DNA from: Isoperla grammatica
Lineage: Eukaryota > Arthropoda > Insecta > Plecoptera > Perlodidae
Length of the DNA stretch: 64,000 nucleotides
Reading direction: 5' to 3'
Assembly: GCA_945910005.1 (NCBI GenBank)
Contig: OX246743.1
Span: forward strand, 46,392,361-46,456,360
A model generated the notes under the pieces. The model worked only from the letters and a program-made list of their open reading frames with translations. It made no database searches and was not told the origin of the DNA. How positions within the stretch are numbered: position 1 is the first letter of the stretch; each line of letters starts with the position of its first letter. A program made the position numbers and the translations under genes. Below, one piece after another: positions 54,440 to 64,000 of the stretch.

Positions 54440-54700
54440 AAAAATGGCGGGTAGATGGCGCTGGTCGCTTCTTGGAATGAAATACTTTTCAATCGACATT
54501 ATTATCGACCGAGTTGGTGTACGTCTAAGTGCTGCCACACGCGGCGACCTCATGAACTTTTTAAACATTGTTAAGTTGCATGTTCTGTTCCCAGATGGCA
54601 GTGTAAGCCAATATGGCGACAGCCTTGATTGTATTTTGTTTAGCTGTGATTGTATTTCAAGAATAAAATTGTCTGTTTCTAGGTAATTAATATAAATATT
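54440..54700 (+). promoter_or_regulatory. Possible promoter region with ATGGCG-type words
   Basis: AAAATGGCGGGTAGATGGCGC (54441-54461) contains a YY1-like start-site word and a partial CTCF-like word (11 of 13 positions at 54448-54460). CAGATGGCAGTG and AATATGGCGACAG follow at 54594-54626. An 80-codon plus frame (54444-54686) starts at the first ATG but has no recognised domain. This is a weak candidate. Confidence 0.2.
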
Positions 54701-54705
54701 GAAGC

Positions 54706-54729
54706 ATGAGCGACACCTCTGGATTGGTG
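54706..54729 (+). CDS. Possible short first coding exon ending in a splice donor
   Basis: An ATG in the context GAAGC begins eight codons (MSDTSGLV), immediately followed by GTAAGT, a consensus donor site. It lies just below the ATGGCG-rich stretch. Short donor-terminated frames also arise by chance, and no downstream exon has been identified, so confidence is low. Confidence 0.12.
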
Positions 54730-54735
54730 GTAAGT

Positions 54736-57065
54736 TCCCTTGCTTTGTTGACCATTGACATCATTTTTTGACAGTATTCCATTGGGATGCTATCAACTTT
54801 TTCAGTGGCCTGGATTTGCAAATATTTTGTGAAACCTAGATAAATTTAATGATATAAATGTAGGCCTAGGCTAGGTGTTGCTTAGATTGTCAGTTAGGTA
54901 TCTTTAGACGTTAGTCACATCACAACATAACATTAAAACATTCCTTCAATTTACTATGCTAGGCTCTAGATCCAAACACCAAACATCAAACTCGGGTTCG
55001 TCCCTCCACTTTTTCTAGATTATTCATTTTGTCATCTTGGTCAACCAACTGACCTCAGCACACCTTAGGAAGAGTTCAGCTCAAGGCTATATTTCGCTTC
55101 GGTTGTTGAAAGTGTAAGCAAGTCCAGAAATAAGCTAGAACTAATCTAGTAGCGGTTACGCCTTCACGCCTCGGCCCAACCCCCACGTAAAGTGACATTA
55201 GCTGTCAGTGGGAAGTTCACGACACGTGAGACTAGCTGTCGATATATCAACACATGTCGGGAGAGGTTACTACCCTCCCGCAAGGGTTTATTTACATGTG
55301 ACTATTAGGGTAGTCACCAAGCCATAACGGTGTGTTTGTCATAATGGCCTTCTCTTGACCTTGACTGGAGTACAGTGAACATCTCCGTATAGTTCTGGTT
55401 GCATGCATTGCACGCGATGGTATGCAGAGAGCTTGAAGAGTGCAATAAACTACACGATAGGGTTGTCGACTGGCCATTGGCCGGCCTTCAGTTTCTTTCG
55501 CCTCTTCTTCTACCATCCGTACCAGACACATTCTTCGCTGAACCTGTAGCGGCATTCCATGCCAGACCAACCCAAATACGTCGACTAGCATCGTGGGAAC
55601 CGCTCTCCTCACTGGAGGCTTTCATTCATAGAACAGCCGTTATGACGTAGTTCATCAACTCTTCACAAATAACTCAGCCAGCGTGCACGTGGCCCCATAC
55701 GGTCGTGAGATGTGCACAGAAATAACTTACTCTGGTTGGTCTGGCTGGGGGGAATGCCCTCTTGTTATTGTCTGTGCCTCCGAGCTATGACAATATTCAT
55801 AACGATCTCGTTCAAGATGCGTTGTTTACGTCTAGCGTTGATAACTTGTGTGTTTTACTTGGACATTAGTGGTTGGTATCAGCCAGCACCTTACATTGAC
55901 ATTAGTGACCAATACGACAATATGATTGGTACCTAATATGCCATGTCAATATGTCATGACTTGCGCTGTTAATAATTTCTAGAAGAACCAACTAAAAAGG
56001 CAATTGTAGTACTAGCCATGCCCATTCTTTGTTATAGTCGTTACATTGACCATTGGGCCAATAAGATCCCTTACGTCATTATTTTAATATTTGTGCAAAT
56101 TTAATACTTTCCTGGAATCTGGATACAGTATAATGCGGCCATGCACTTGCAGCTACCACTACTAAACTATATAATACAACATATTATATTATATTATACA
56201 CCAGTAGTCAGTCATATTGCCAAAGTAAAGTCTCAAAGTTAGTCTCACCTTTTTGTGTGACTTTTGACACGAGGTCAGAGAGTGGTAGACATTCATGCTG
56301 TATCGGCCCACTCGTTCTGTTTATGCGCAGTAAACACTTTTGACCCGTAGAACATATTTTGCCCTTTTAATAACAGATCATTTTATAATAGATTCTTACT
56401 CACTTATCTTACTTCACAATGAAATAAAGGGAACGCCTTGTTAATTATAGGCCTACTTGTCATTGACAAGAGCGTAAAAAAGTTACGTATGGACGTTGCT
56501 TTGTAATATTTTGAACAGAGGCCAAAATACAAAAAAAAATGCTTAGCAAGATATATGTGAAGGAAAACATACACCTTTGATATCCAAGGAGAATTAGTTT
56601 TCCTTTGTACAAAGTAACAAAGCCAAACGTTTCTTTGTTTTGTGCCCATCATGCTCTATTATTCATAGTTTGTTTTCTTTTAAAACGTGCCCTTGTCGCA
56701 GGATATAAATCATTACAATTAACTGAAAACTTAAAAAAAAAAAAAAAAAAGAGTTTTATAAGTTTTATTTTGGTCTAGACTGGACCGCCCCTTTGATAAA
56801 AACAGTCAAAGAAATGACATTAGGATAATATTACCTCCAACTTATCGATTTTAAACATTTAAAAACAGGGATTAAATACGGCATGATGAAGTCCCTGCAT
56901 AAGGGTCTGCGATAAGGCTTTGTTCAATGTTATATTAATTAATATTGGGATGTTTAGGTCGATGGAATTTGTATTAAAGGGGAAATACTGTACACTTGTC
57001 TTCCTTTAATTCAAATTACAATGAACTGCAAAAGAAATCCTTAATTGGAATTGAGAAATTTTAAA
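54736..57065. other. Gene-free stretch
   Basis: Opposed frames at 55292-55612 (minus, 106 codons) and 55399-55650 (plus, 83 codons) overlap and neither is recognised. An 18-base A run is at 56733-56750. No other element was found. Confidence 0.35.
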
Positions 57066-57069
57066 ATAA

Positions 57070-57323
57070 TTTTGCACATATGAGGCAGAAGGTTATGGTT
57101 CGATTCCCCGTTCGGGTAGTTTTTTTTTTAACTTTGGAACTTGACTTTAATCTATATCTATATGACAATGGTGTACATTGTTAACGGTGACTTTGGGGCC
57201 GCCTAGCAACGAAACGGAGCACTTAGTCTAATAAATTGTATTTAAATGCCCCCCACTGAAAATCAGTTCTTGTAACTAAGTGGGTAGACTATAAATACGA
57301 ATTTATTTATTTATTTTATTTTA
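57070..57323 (+). mobile_element. tRNA-derived SINE, family A, 3'-complete copy
   Basis: The B-box word GGTTCGATTCCCCG is followed by TTTAACTTTGGAACTTGACT, the body GGTGACTTTGGGGCCG and GAGCACTTAGTCTAATAAAT, and the full 3' end (CCCCCACTGAAAATCAGTTC, TTGTAACTAAGTGGGTAGAC). It ends in a TTTA tail (57300-57323). The A box is weak. Confidence 0.75.
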
Positions 57324-57324
57324 T

Positions 57325-58665
57325 GAAACTGCATTCTATTTTGATGCTGACGGTTATTCCAACAGTTCCAGTCTTGCTGGCCCCGAGTAAATATGTTATG
57401 TCGAGCCAACACTTGGACCACCACGAAAAGTGTTCAACTAAATTACTTACCTTGTGTAAAAGCTATCTATGTAGCCTACAAACATGCACCAAAATGTATA
57501 GTTTATTTTCTTGTTTTACAATAATGACTAAACATATACAGTAATTGGGTTTCGACACAAGTCTACAAATACAATATACAGTACTTGTTTTAATACAATT
57601 TTAGGTGTAGTCGACTCTGGGCTGGGGTCGTATAACGCTCGTCGATTGTTTATTGATTTCGGGCCGCGAAAACCCCACGGTCAACAATCTTCTTCTTTTT
57701 CTTCTTATGCCAACAGTTGACCTATTTGATCATCACTCGTCATGATTGTTGCAATATTAATTAAGTGAACAATGTTACTATCTTGTTTTGCACCGCCATC
57801 ATTGTTTGCGGAAGTCAACTCCACGTGCGGTTGTACCCACCTTATTGTGATTGTACTATATATTGTGTGTTTTACTATACTACGTACGGCGTGTAATGTA
57901 ATGTTCTTTTGTGTTCTATCCGACTGTAAGGTCACCCGTTGTGTTTCTTTCGTGCAGGTTTTATTGCCTAGTTTTTACCCGGCGCGGTAGTCGAAGAGAT
58001 TCTCGTGCATGCATCGAACTAGAGTTGAGTTGTTTGCATTCATAAGTGTGGATACAAACCCTTTTATAATATATTAGACATGTGTTTTCCAATTTCCATA
58101 GTCTTACTGCATAAGGAACCAAATTGGTACAATTCACGTTTACATGTCTTCCAGAATCAACAAACAGTCAACACAGTTTCAGAATTAAGTCAACACTGAA
58201 CAGTCACTAAATTTCTGCCAGAAATGAACCTCTTGGATATCAATAAAGAGCAATCTGGGTTTGTAGCAGAAGTCGTTTACTTATTGGAATGAATCTGAAA
58301 CTGGTAATTGAGTGTTTGTTGAATTTTGTAATTTTTTCTTGAAAACGATAATTTCGCGCGATTCCATTAATATCGGGGCCGTCCTGCAAGTGCTGCAATG
58401 AGATTGTACACACGGTATAGTTATAGTCGGAGTGAGTGCAGTGCAGCAGAAACGAGAGTGCTCTATGTTAATAGAGTGTGGGAGTGGGATTGTTTGACAC
58501 CTCGCGTGTAATGTAGGATAGGAAACGCGAAACGAACCGACTCCCACGGTTAAAACAACACACAAGACTGTCGGCCAATCAGCGTCGAGGGTCGATCCTA
58601 CGCACACGTGAAGCTCACGTGGCACGTGGTATTTTTATAATATCAACGCACTACTTGGGGAGGTC
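57325..58665. other. Gene-free stretch
   Basis: Frames of at most 114 codons (58281-58625, minus) are unrecognised. One CCAATCAGCG word is at 58575. No repeats were seen. Confidence 0.35.
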
Positions 58666-58670
58666 GTCGC

Positions 58671-58790
58671 TAAAGAACTCCCCTACACATGCCCACAAGG
58701 GGTAGTAAAGATATCTTCTTTATCAACATCTAAAGAACTCCCCTACACTTGCCGACATAGGATAGTAAAGATATCTTGTTTATCAACATC
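58671..58790 (+). repeat. 60-bp tandem duplication
   Basis: TAAAGAACTCCCCTACAC recurs at 58671 and 58731. The copies differ at about six positions. Confidence 0.9.
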
Positions 58791-58867
58791 TCCTCGCGTT
58801 AGCTCGTGAGTTCCTGGTTATGTGAATCTAGCAGTTCTAGACTTGAAATTAGCCTGTTCACTAAAAG

Positions 58868-58900
58868 TCGAGCGCCTTTAGCTCAGCCAGTAATTTATGC
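58868..58900 (+). other. tRNA D-arm-like word
   Basis: GCGCCTTTAGCTCAGCCAGT contains a pol III A box (TAGCTCAGCCAG). No B box follows at the expected distance, so this is a fragment or chance match. Confidence 0.3.
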
Positions 58901-59019
58901 CAAGCTTATTTCCACGTTCCCTTTAGACATATTGTAAAATACTGTCTCTAAGAGCTATTGCGTCGAGTGCATTAGACGTACAGTATGCGACATAGTAAAT
59001 CAAATCAAGGATATATATG

Positions 59020-59235
59020 TGAGAACACGTATTTACTCCAACAACTCTTGTGCACTCATTTATTATCCCCTGTGGTTACTGGTCGTTGTTTCTCGTCCGT
59101 CAACTTATTTATATTGTCTGTTGATTCTTAAATTAGATTGAGCCGAAAAATAATAGCATGATTGCAGCGGGCCAAGTGACTAGAGTGCAATGATAAGTTA
59201 CGTCCGATCTTTGATGTCGGCGAGAGTACAAAGCT
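59020..59235. mobile_element. Foldback element family F, copy 2
   Basis: GTGAGAACACGTATTTACTC and AACAACTCTTGTGCACTC match the left arm of copy 1 at 19.5 kb, and GATGTCGGCGAGAGTACAAA matches its right end. The right arm is largely lost. Confidence 0.45.
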
Positions 59236-59676
59236 ATATTAATTAAATGTGGGTAACGACAACGACATGGAAGCTGTCCTGACACTTGTCCATCTGTTGT
59301 ACAATAGTCAGTCATTCTACAAGTCTGCCAGCGCTCACCCCATTTAGCTGACTTTATTTTCGCCGTGTTGACATTCCGTCTAAACAGACGAGGCTAACCC
59401 AGATCTGGTTGACGGACGTGACGGCTGTGACGTCACGCTTGGCCGGACGGATTCCGTTACGTCCACTGCCGCGCGGCCGACTGCCAAATTTGAAAAAATC
59501 TCTCGTGACTAGGATTATTCTTTTGCCAGAAATAAATCTTTTCAACACGTGACCGAGTTAACATATTTGTCTGAACTGAAAAAGAAACTGGCCGTTTCGT
59601 AATTCGATTTTTTTGTATAGCCTATTTTTTTTTGTTCGCTATAGTATACAAATAACTCAGTTTTGGCTCTCGCAAG

Positions 59677-59772
59677 TAGTGGCGTGCAGAACCCTCTGTG
59701 AGCGTCGGGATGGTTTGCTGGGGGGGGTAATCGATGCCTGGCCCCAAAATTTGATAGGTCGGCACGCCACTG
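59677..59772. mobile_element. Very short hAT-type MITE, 96 bp
   Basis: The ends TAGTGGCGTGC and GCACGCCACTG are complements with one mismatch. The flanks are CTCGCAAG (59669-59676) and CTCGTAAG (59773-59780), an 8-bp duplication with one difference. CAGTGGCG is a frequent hAT terminus. A minus- or plus-strand gene cannot fit. Confidence 0.8.
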
Positions 59773-59780
59773 CTCGTAAG

Positions 59781-60010
59781 TCGCAGACAGGGAAATGGCT
59801 TGCGTTCAATATCTGATCATACTAATAGATTGCTGCCCAGACAGCGCGTCTACGAGCAACTATAATATGTTTCCAACTTATAAATTGGCTCGCACACTAT
59901 GTATAGGTGTGTCTGCAAGTGCTTACATACGTTTGGGATTTAAAATTTAAAAAAAATGTTAATTTATAGCATATTTAGTCGTGTATACGAACTGATTTTC
60001 AATAGGGATA
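59781..60010. other. Gene-free stretch
   Basis: AT-rich, no element recognised. Confidence 0.35.
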
Positions 60011-60029
60011 TTATCACATTTTCTAGTCT

Positions 60030-60130
60030 CTTGAATGTTGGCCGCGGTCTGAACCACACCGTTGTCTCTACGTTGTGGGTTCGAATCCCGGCTCGGACGT
60101 GGATGTCTTCATAATCATCCACTCCACTCG
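60030..60130 (+). mobile_element. tRNA-like SINE head
   Basis: GTTGTGGGTTCGAATCCCGG is a strong B box with a T-arm hairpin. The upstream GGCCGCGGTCTGAACC may be a decayed D-arm region. It cannot be folded into a full tRNA with confidence. Confidence 0.5.
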
Positions 60131-60504
60131 ATCTTCGTTGTTGGTAAAATATGAAACGTATAAAGCACCAATATTGATTTAACACTCGTACATTCAAAGT
60201 GTTCTGTCCGTATTGTATAGTGTTAATGTATTATCTTTGGCGTACGCCGTACGCGCCATGGCAGGGTCTACTGGGCCTGGGCCCCATTTACGCCACCCAG
60301 GCTGTAGTGTGCCTGACCTCTATACAGTAGTTGATAGTTTACTTTAGTGTGTACTACACTTTATCCTCTCTATAGCATAATACATTTCAAGGAAATGTAG
60401 CAATAATTACAATTTGAGAACGTCAAAAACTACCGTTAAGTAACGTATTTCTTTTTTAAGAAAATGATTTTTGGTCAAGAACGAAGATACACCTCGAGTG
60501 TTAT

Positions 60505-60560
60505 TGTCGGCGGCGGGACACGAACCTGCGCGCTACTGTGGCGGTAGGTCGGTGTATGCC
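60505..60560 (-). mobile_element. tRNA-like segment (minus strand)
   Basis: On the minus strand GCGCGCAGGTTCGTGTCCCG resembles a T arm with a B box. The rest of a tRNA is not convincing. Confidence 0.35.
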
Positions 60561-61480
60561 TGCATGTTTGGCGCGCAGTTGACGATGTGAAATGAAGGCC
60601 CTCTTCTCTTACAACAACGATACGATACAGATCGCGTGCTGTGATTGGTCGACAAGCATCCGTTCCACGCTAAACAACAACAACAGAGATTTACTTTACT
60701 TTCCCGTGGGACTTTCGTTCGTTCGTTGATTCATTCATTCATCCATTCATTCAGTTCAGTGTGTGTAGCCTATGTAGCCTATGTGTGTGAGAGTACCGAG
60801 TACGTACGTACATTATGAGAACAGCGGAAATCACTCTTCTGCGTTGACCTCCCCCGTGACCACCGAATTAGTGACGTCACTGGATGTCGACACGGGAAGC
60901 GCGCGCTTTTTGTTTTTGTTTTATTTGCCACTGTTATAATATGTTGGTGGGCGTGTATACTGTATAAACATTGAAACAATTAAACTAAACACTCTGCTCA
61001 GGGTTGGCGTTAACTGACGTGACGTCACTAGCAACGATGTCATGTTACGTCACCCTACGCTATTTTAGCCACCAAACAAACGTTTTCAAGCAATATTTTA
61101 CACTTTACAAGTTGTGAAGGCTTCCTGCCGGGATATGTATTTATTCACAATCGGCTTTTTCAATATTTTGAAGCGTTCTCAAGACATCCATTTTTTTTTT
61201 TTAAACATAAATTTATCGAGTTAGAATCGTCCCCTGGTTGTCAATACCATCCATGCCTCGTCTCTCTCAGACTTGCTTCGTTAGTACGACGGTTGTGTGT
61301 AGAGTGTAGAGGGCAGAGTGTAGAATGTAGAGTGTCTGAGTGTCTGAGTGTCTGAGTGTACTGGCCCCTCGTGACATACGTGATTGTAGTAATTGGATGT
61401 CGCAAGCTGAAAGTGCTCGAGACGTCGCAATGCAGCACTTGTAATAGCGCTATATAGTAAAGTGGACCTCCGAGGTGTAA
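60561..61480. other. Gene-free stretch
   Basis: Contains GTGACGTCAC-type words (60871, 61018) and GTCTGAGTGTCTGAGTGT repeats at 61333-61358. A minus frame of 105 codons (61241-61558) is unrecognised. Confidence 0.35.
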
Positions 61481-61482
61481 AA

Positions 61483-61512
61483 CGTATAGACAGACAGATA
61501 GACAGACAGACT
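61483..61512 (+). repeat. GACA tetranucleotide repeat
   Basis: Imperfect GACA/GATA repeat, about seven units. Confidence 0.9.
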
Positions 61513-61553
61513 GCGTCAAATGCATTTTATAGCAGAGAGTCTTGTCCGTCACT

Positions 61554-61667
61554 TCCAATCAGTGTTTTATGCGAGCCATAAGACCATAAGCTGTCTGCGG
61601 TTAAGAGGACACTTCCCATTAGTGTTTTATGCGCGCCATAAGCTATCTGCGGTTAAGAGGACGCATC
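61554..61667 (+). repeat. Tandem duplication of about 60 bp
   Basis: AGTGTTTTATGCGAGCCATA and AGTGTTTTATGCGCGCCATA, each followed by AGCTRTCTGCGGTTAAGAGG. The first copy has an extra AGACCAT. Confidence 0.85.
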
Positions 61668-61669
61668 CC

Positions 61670-62117
61670 ATTAGATGGATTTGCTCACTGGTTGAGTTTA
61701 TACATTGGAGAGAGCGTACACATTCATTCACATTAGAAATACAAATAATTTCTAATTCATTAGCTTAATTCGAGCTAAATCATCACATAATTATAGCAAT
61801 GATTAATTAATTGGGACAAATTTAAGAGAAAATTGAGTCATGTTTAAGGTAGATAATGATCCATGAAGGATGTATAATAATAATAATATGTGTATGAATC
61901 CCTGTTGTAGGATAGATATAGTAGGAGAGTTTGGTAATGAATGTCCGAGTACTGTTAGTTTAGGGGGTCTTGTAACTGAGGAGAACCTCTGGTACAAACA
62001 TACTAAGATTCTTCCTTCTTCCCGAGTACATCTCCACCACATGGATGTGTACATAAGGAAGTCGCACGACTTTGTCACACCTTAGCTAGTCACTAGTGGC
62101 CAGACTCGGTACCTATT
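61670..62117. other. Gene-free stretch
   Basis: Frames of 91 codons or fewer on both strands overlap and are unrecognised. AT-rich. Confidence 0.35.
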
Positions 62118-62125
62118 ATACGCAT

Positions 62126-62514
62126 TAGGGATTACATCGGGTACTCGGGTACCCGACTCCTGCCTGACTCCTCTTGTACCCGACTCCATTTTCTAGGAGT
62201 CGACTCCTTCAAACATCGGTTGCTGTGTGTAAGTGTATCATGTATTGGCGGTCTGTTACCCTTTCTGTTTCCCTTTCCTTCCAAATTCCAATATTCACCT
62301 AATATTACAAATCAGTAATAAAAAAACAATAAAGCCAAATCACTTTTTTTGCTCCCGCCTGGAACACACGCAGCCCGCCGAGGGTGTTGCATTGCAACAT
62401 TGGTTAAAATTAATCGCTTTTACTTTATTTTTTTGTCATTCGAGGAGTCGACTCCTACCCGACTCCTAAGGCTCAGAAGCCGACTGCAATATTTACTACC
62501 CGATGTCATCACTA
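62126..62514. mobile_element. hAT-type MITE, 389 bp
   Basis: The ends TAGGGATTACATCGGGTA and the complement of the right end TAGTGATGACATCGGGTA differ at two positions. Flanking 8-mers are ATACGCAT (62118-62125) and ATATGCAT (62515-62522); the single difference is a CpG transition. Subterminal palindromes GGAGTCGACTCC lie at 62196-62207 and 62444-62455, with additional CCCGACTCC words. No transposase frame is present. Confidence 0.85.
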
Positions 62515-62522
62515 ATATGCAT

Positions 62523-63655
62523 GATGATGATTTCTTGCACCATCCCAACTGCGCACGTATGAAACCTATACCTATTCAATGTCAATGTATGTATGATTAT
62601 GAATGATGAATGAATTGAATATCGGCTATTATACATAGATGCACGTTGCATGATTCATGTGACAATGGCGTCGTCGTCATTGTGTTGTGTCGTACCGTGC
62701 GTCAAGCGTGACTCAAGTATAATGTAAGTATAAAAGTCGTGTGGATAAAGGTCTGGCGACCCGACGGCGCCGGTTGATGACGACGTCAACGTATATATAT
62801 ATATATATACGTCCCACGCGGCTTAGCCTTTAGAGGGAACGTTTGATGACACAGAGGGATGTTTGCCTAGTGTTTCTCGTCGGATATCTTTGATTCGCAT
62901 TGTCATCTTTGTATGGTGATTGTTGTGATATTTTCATTTCTTTAAATATAATTATATTTACAAATTTAAAAAGCAAAGCGACTTTAGAACTTAAAGGTGG
63001 TTCAAAGATAGAGATTATCACAGGTAACATCTACCTTACTTAGGATGGCATCACTTGAATTCTACAAGAGAAGTGCGAATTTCCTTCACTTTCACAACAA
63101 TCAGTACAATATTGCTAATTCCGGTAGGAAGTTTCTACTCCATGGGAAAGTGTTGTAGAGGTGGGGTTAGAGTAGAGTAGATTGGGAAGAGGGCATAGCC
63201 CAGTAAGATCGTTCTACCATGGGAAGAGGGAGAAGGGAGGTAGGGGAGGTTACATTATCTAGTATTCCCTCGGTTCATTGCTGTTGACTAGAAGATCAGA
63301 TAAGAGAGCAATTAGCCTGGTACGGACGTAACCCACCCCACTCCACCCCTATAAACCTCTTTTCAATCGTGGACAAAGCAGCCAACAACCCCTTTCTCCT
63401 GACGTAACAACGGACACAACTATCGCACCAAGGGTGCTGGAAACTGCTCTCATTTGTCTGTGGAGGAAATAGTGAAGTATTAGCGGTTGTCTTCGTCGCT
63501 CTGTCTAGACACTTTGCGCGCGAGGAACCCTGCCAGATATATTTTTATACCAACCTGTTGAATGCGGCGTATCATATATTGGCGACATGTTTGGCCCGCA
63601 CGAGCAGCTGGCATTACTTGTGCGACAGTTGACGACACGCGGGTACAGTCGTCAT
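62523..63655. other. Gene-free stretch with a TA tract
   Basis: ACGTATATATATATATATAC lies at 62791-62810. Short frames only, none recognised. Confidence 0.4.
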
Positions 63656-63659
63656 GTCG

Positions 63660-63715
63660 GGTCTGACGTAGACCGGGGCTTGAACCCCCGTCCATGTTGT
63701 TCAGTGACTATTACT
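63660..63715 (-). mobile_element. tRNA-like segment (minus strand)
   Basis: On the minus strand ACGGGGGTTCAAGCCCCGGT has a T-arm hairpin and B box. The A-box region is not clear. It is probably a SINE head or decayed tRNA copy. Confidence 0.45.
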
Positions 63716-64000
63716 GCGCATGTGCACAGACATCCCAGCAAACACGAGATGTTTCTCAACTGACCGTCGAACATAACGCGTAGTAGTTACCATTATCTTG
63801 TTATTGGATGCCCTCTACCATCAGCTGTCACATATCCATATGAACAAACACTACGATTTACATTGAAATCTAGAGACAAATATTTTGATTCGTTCCCCCG
63901 AGATTTCACAAAAACAAAATTGGAGCAAAATATTGTGTAGGGATACAAAACAAGGCAAATATTCCTTTCGTCTCCCCCTTGAGTAACCTGGTTTAGAAGT
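63716..64000. other. Gene-free end of window
   Basis: No element or open frame of note. Confidence 0.4.

Noticed and set aside
60030..60130. Functional tRNA gene
   Set aside because: The B box is good but no matching acceptor stem, D arm or anticodon arm could be folded.

Overview
This window looks like intergenic DNA from a multicellular animal, most likely a marine invertebrate. No bacterial-style gene organisation, no rRNA and no intact tRNA gene can be supported. Every long open frame is either inside a tandem repeat whose period is a multiple of three, or is a short unrecognised frame. The only taxonomic clue is an uninterrupted run of about 153 copies of the pentamer TTAGG near 34.3-35.1 kb. 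TTAGG is the usual arthropod telomere unit, so an arthropod (crustacean or chelicerate) is favoured. Several dispersed elements carry a SINE core, CTGTCGTAAGAGGCGAC, that I associate with MetaSINE-type elements of molluscs and other marine invertebrates, so another phylum is not excluded. CpG is common and not visibly depleted. Fifteen G or C homopolymers of 10 to 23 bases are scattered through the window.

Layout. 0-9 kb: low-complexity tracts, a 132-bp duplication next to a tRNA-derived SINE (5.5-6.0 kb), and a 426-bp hAT-type MITE with a perfect 8-bp target duplication (6.43-6.86 kb). 9-17 kb: three arrays in a row, namely a 131-bp tRNA-derived unit, a 99-bp unit open on both strands and a 41-bp satellite of about 40 copies. 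Between them lies a 986-bp Harbinger-like element inserted in one of two adjacent duplicates, so its empty site is still present next door. 17-26 kb: a 159-bp duplication, three nearly identical 250-bp repeats, nested foldback elements (22.77-23.68 kb), and a foldback whose interior is a 76-bp palindromic array of TGACGTCA and CCAAT motifs (25.0-25.6 kb). 27-31 kb: a promoter-like GC-rich stretch with an unassigned open frame, a GC-rich 141-bp array and a 136-bp CT tract. 33.0-36.6 kb: a composite of TTAGG arrays, a 36-bp satellite in both orientations, and an AG-rich 17-bp repeat, bounded by inverted copies of one block; its geometry resembles a relic chromosome-end junction. 37-49 kb: minisatellites of 46, 119, 58 and about 93 bp and several small foldback MITEs sharing a CCAATCAGCG core. 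49-64 kb: AT-richer single-copy-looking DNA with SINE copies, two more hAT-type MITEs and a few weak promoter, insulator or first-exon candidates.

No autonomous transposase or reverse transcriptase reading frame was seen, so the mobile DNA here is essentially all non-autonomous (SINEs, MITEs, foldbacks) and would have depended on enzymes made elsewhere. The most interesting material is structural: the telomere-repeat composite, the filled and empty Harbinger-like site pair, and the array-within-foldback at 25 kb.
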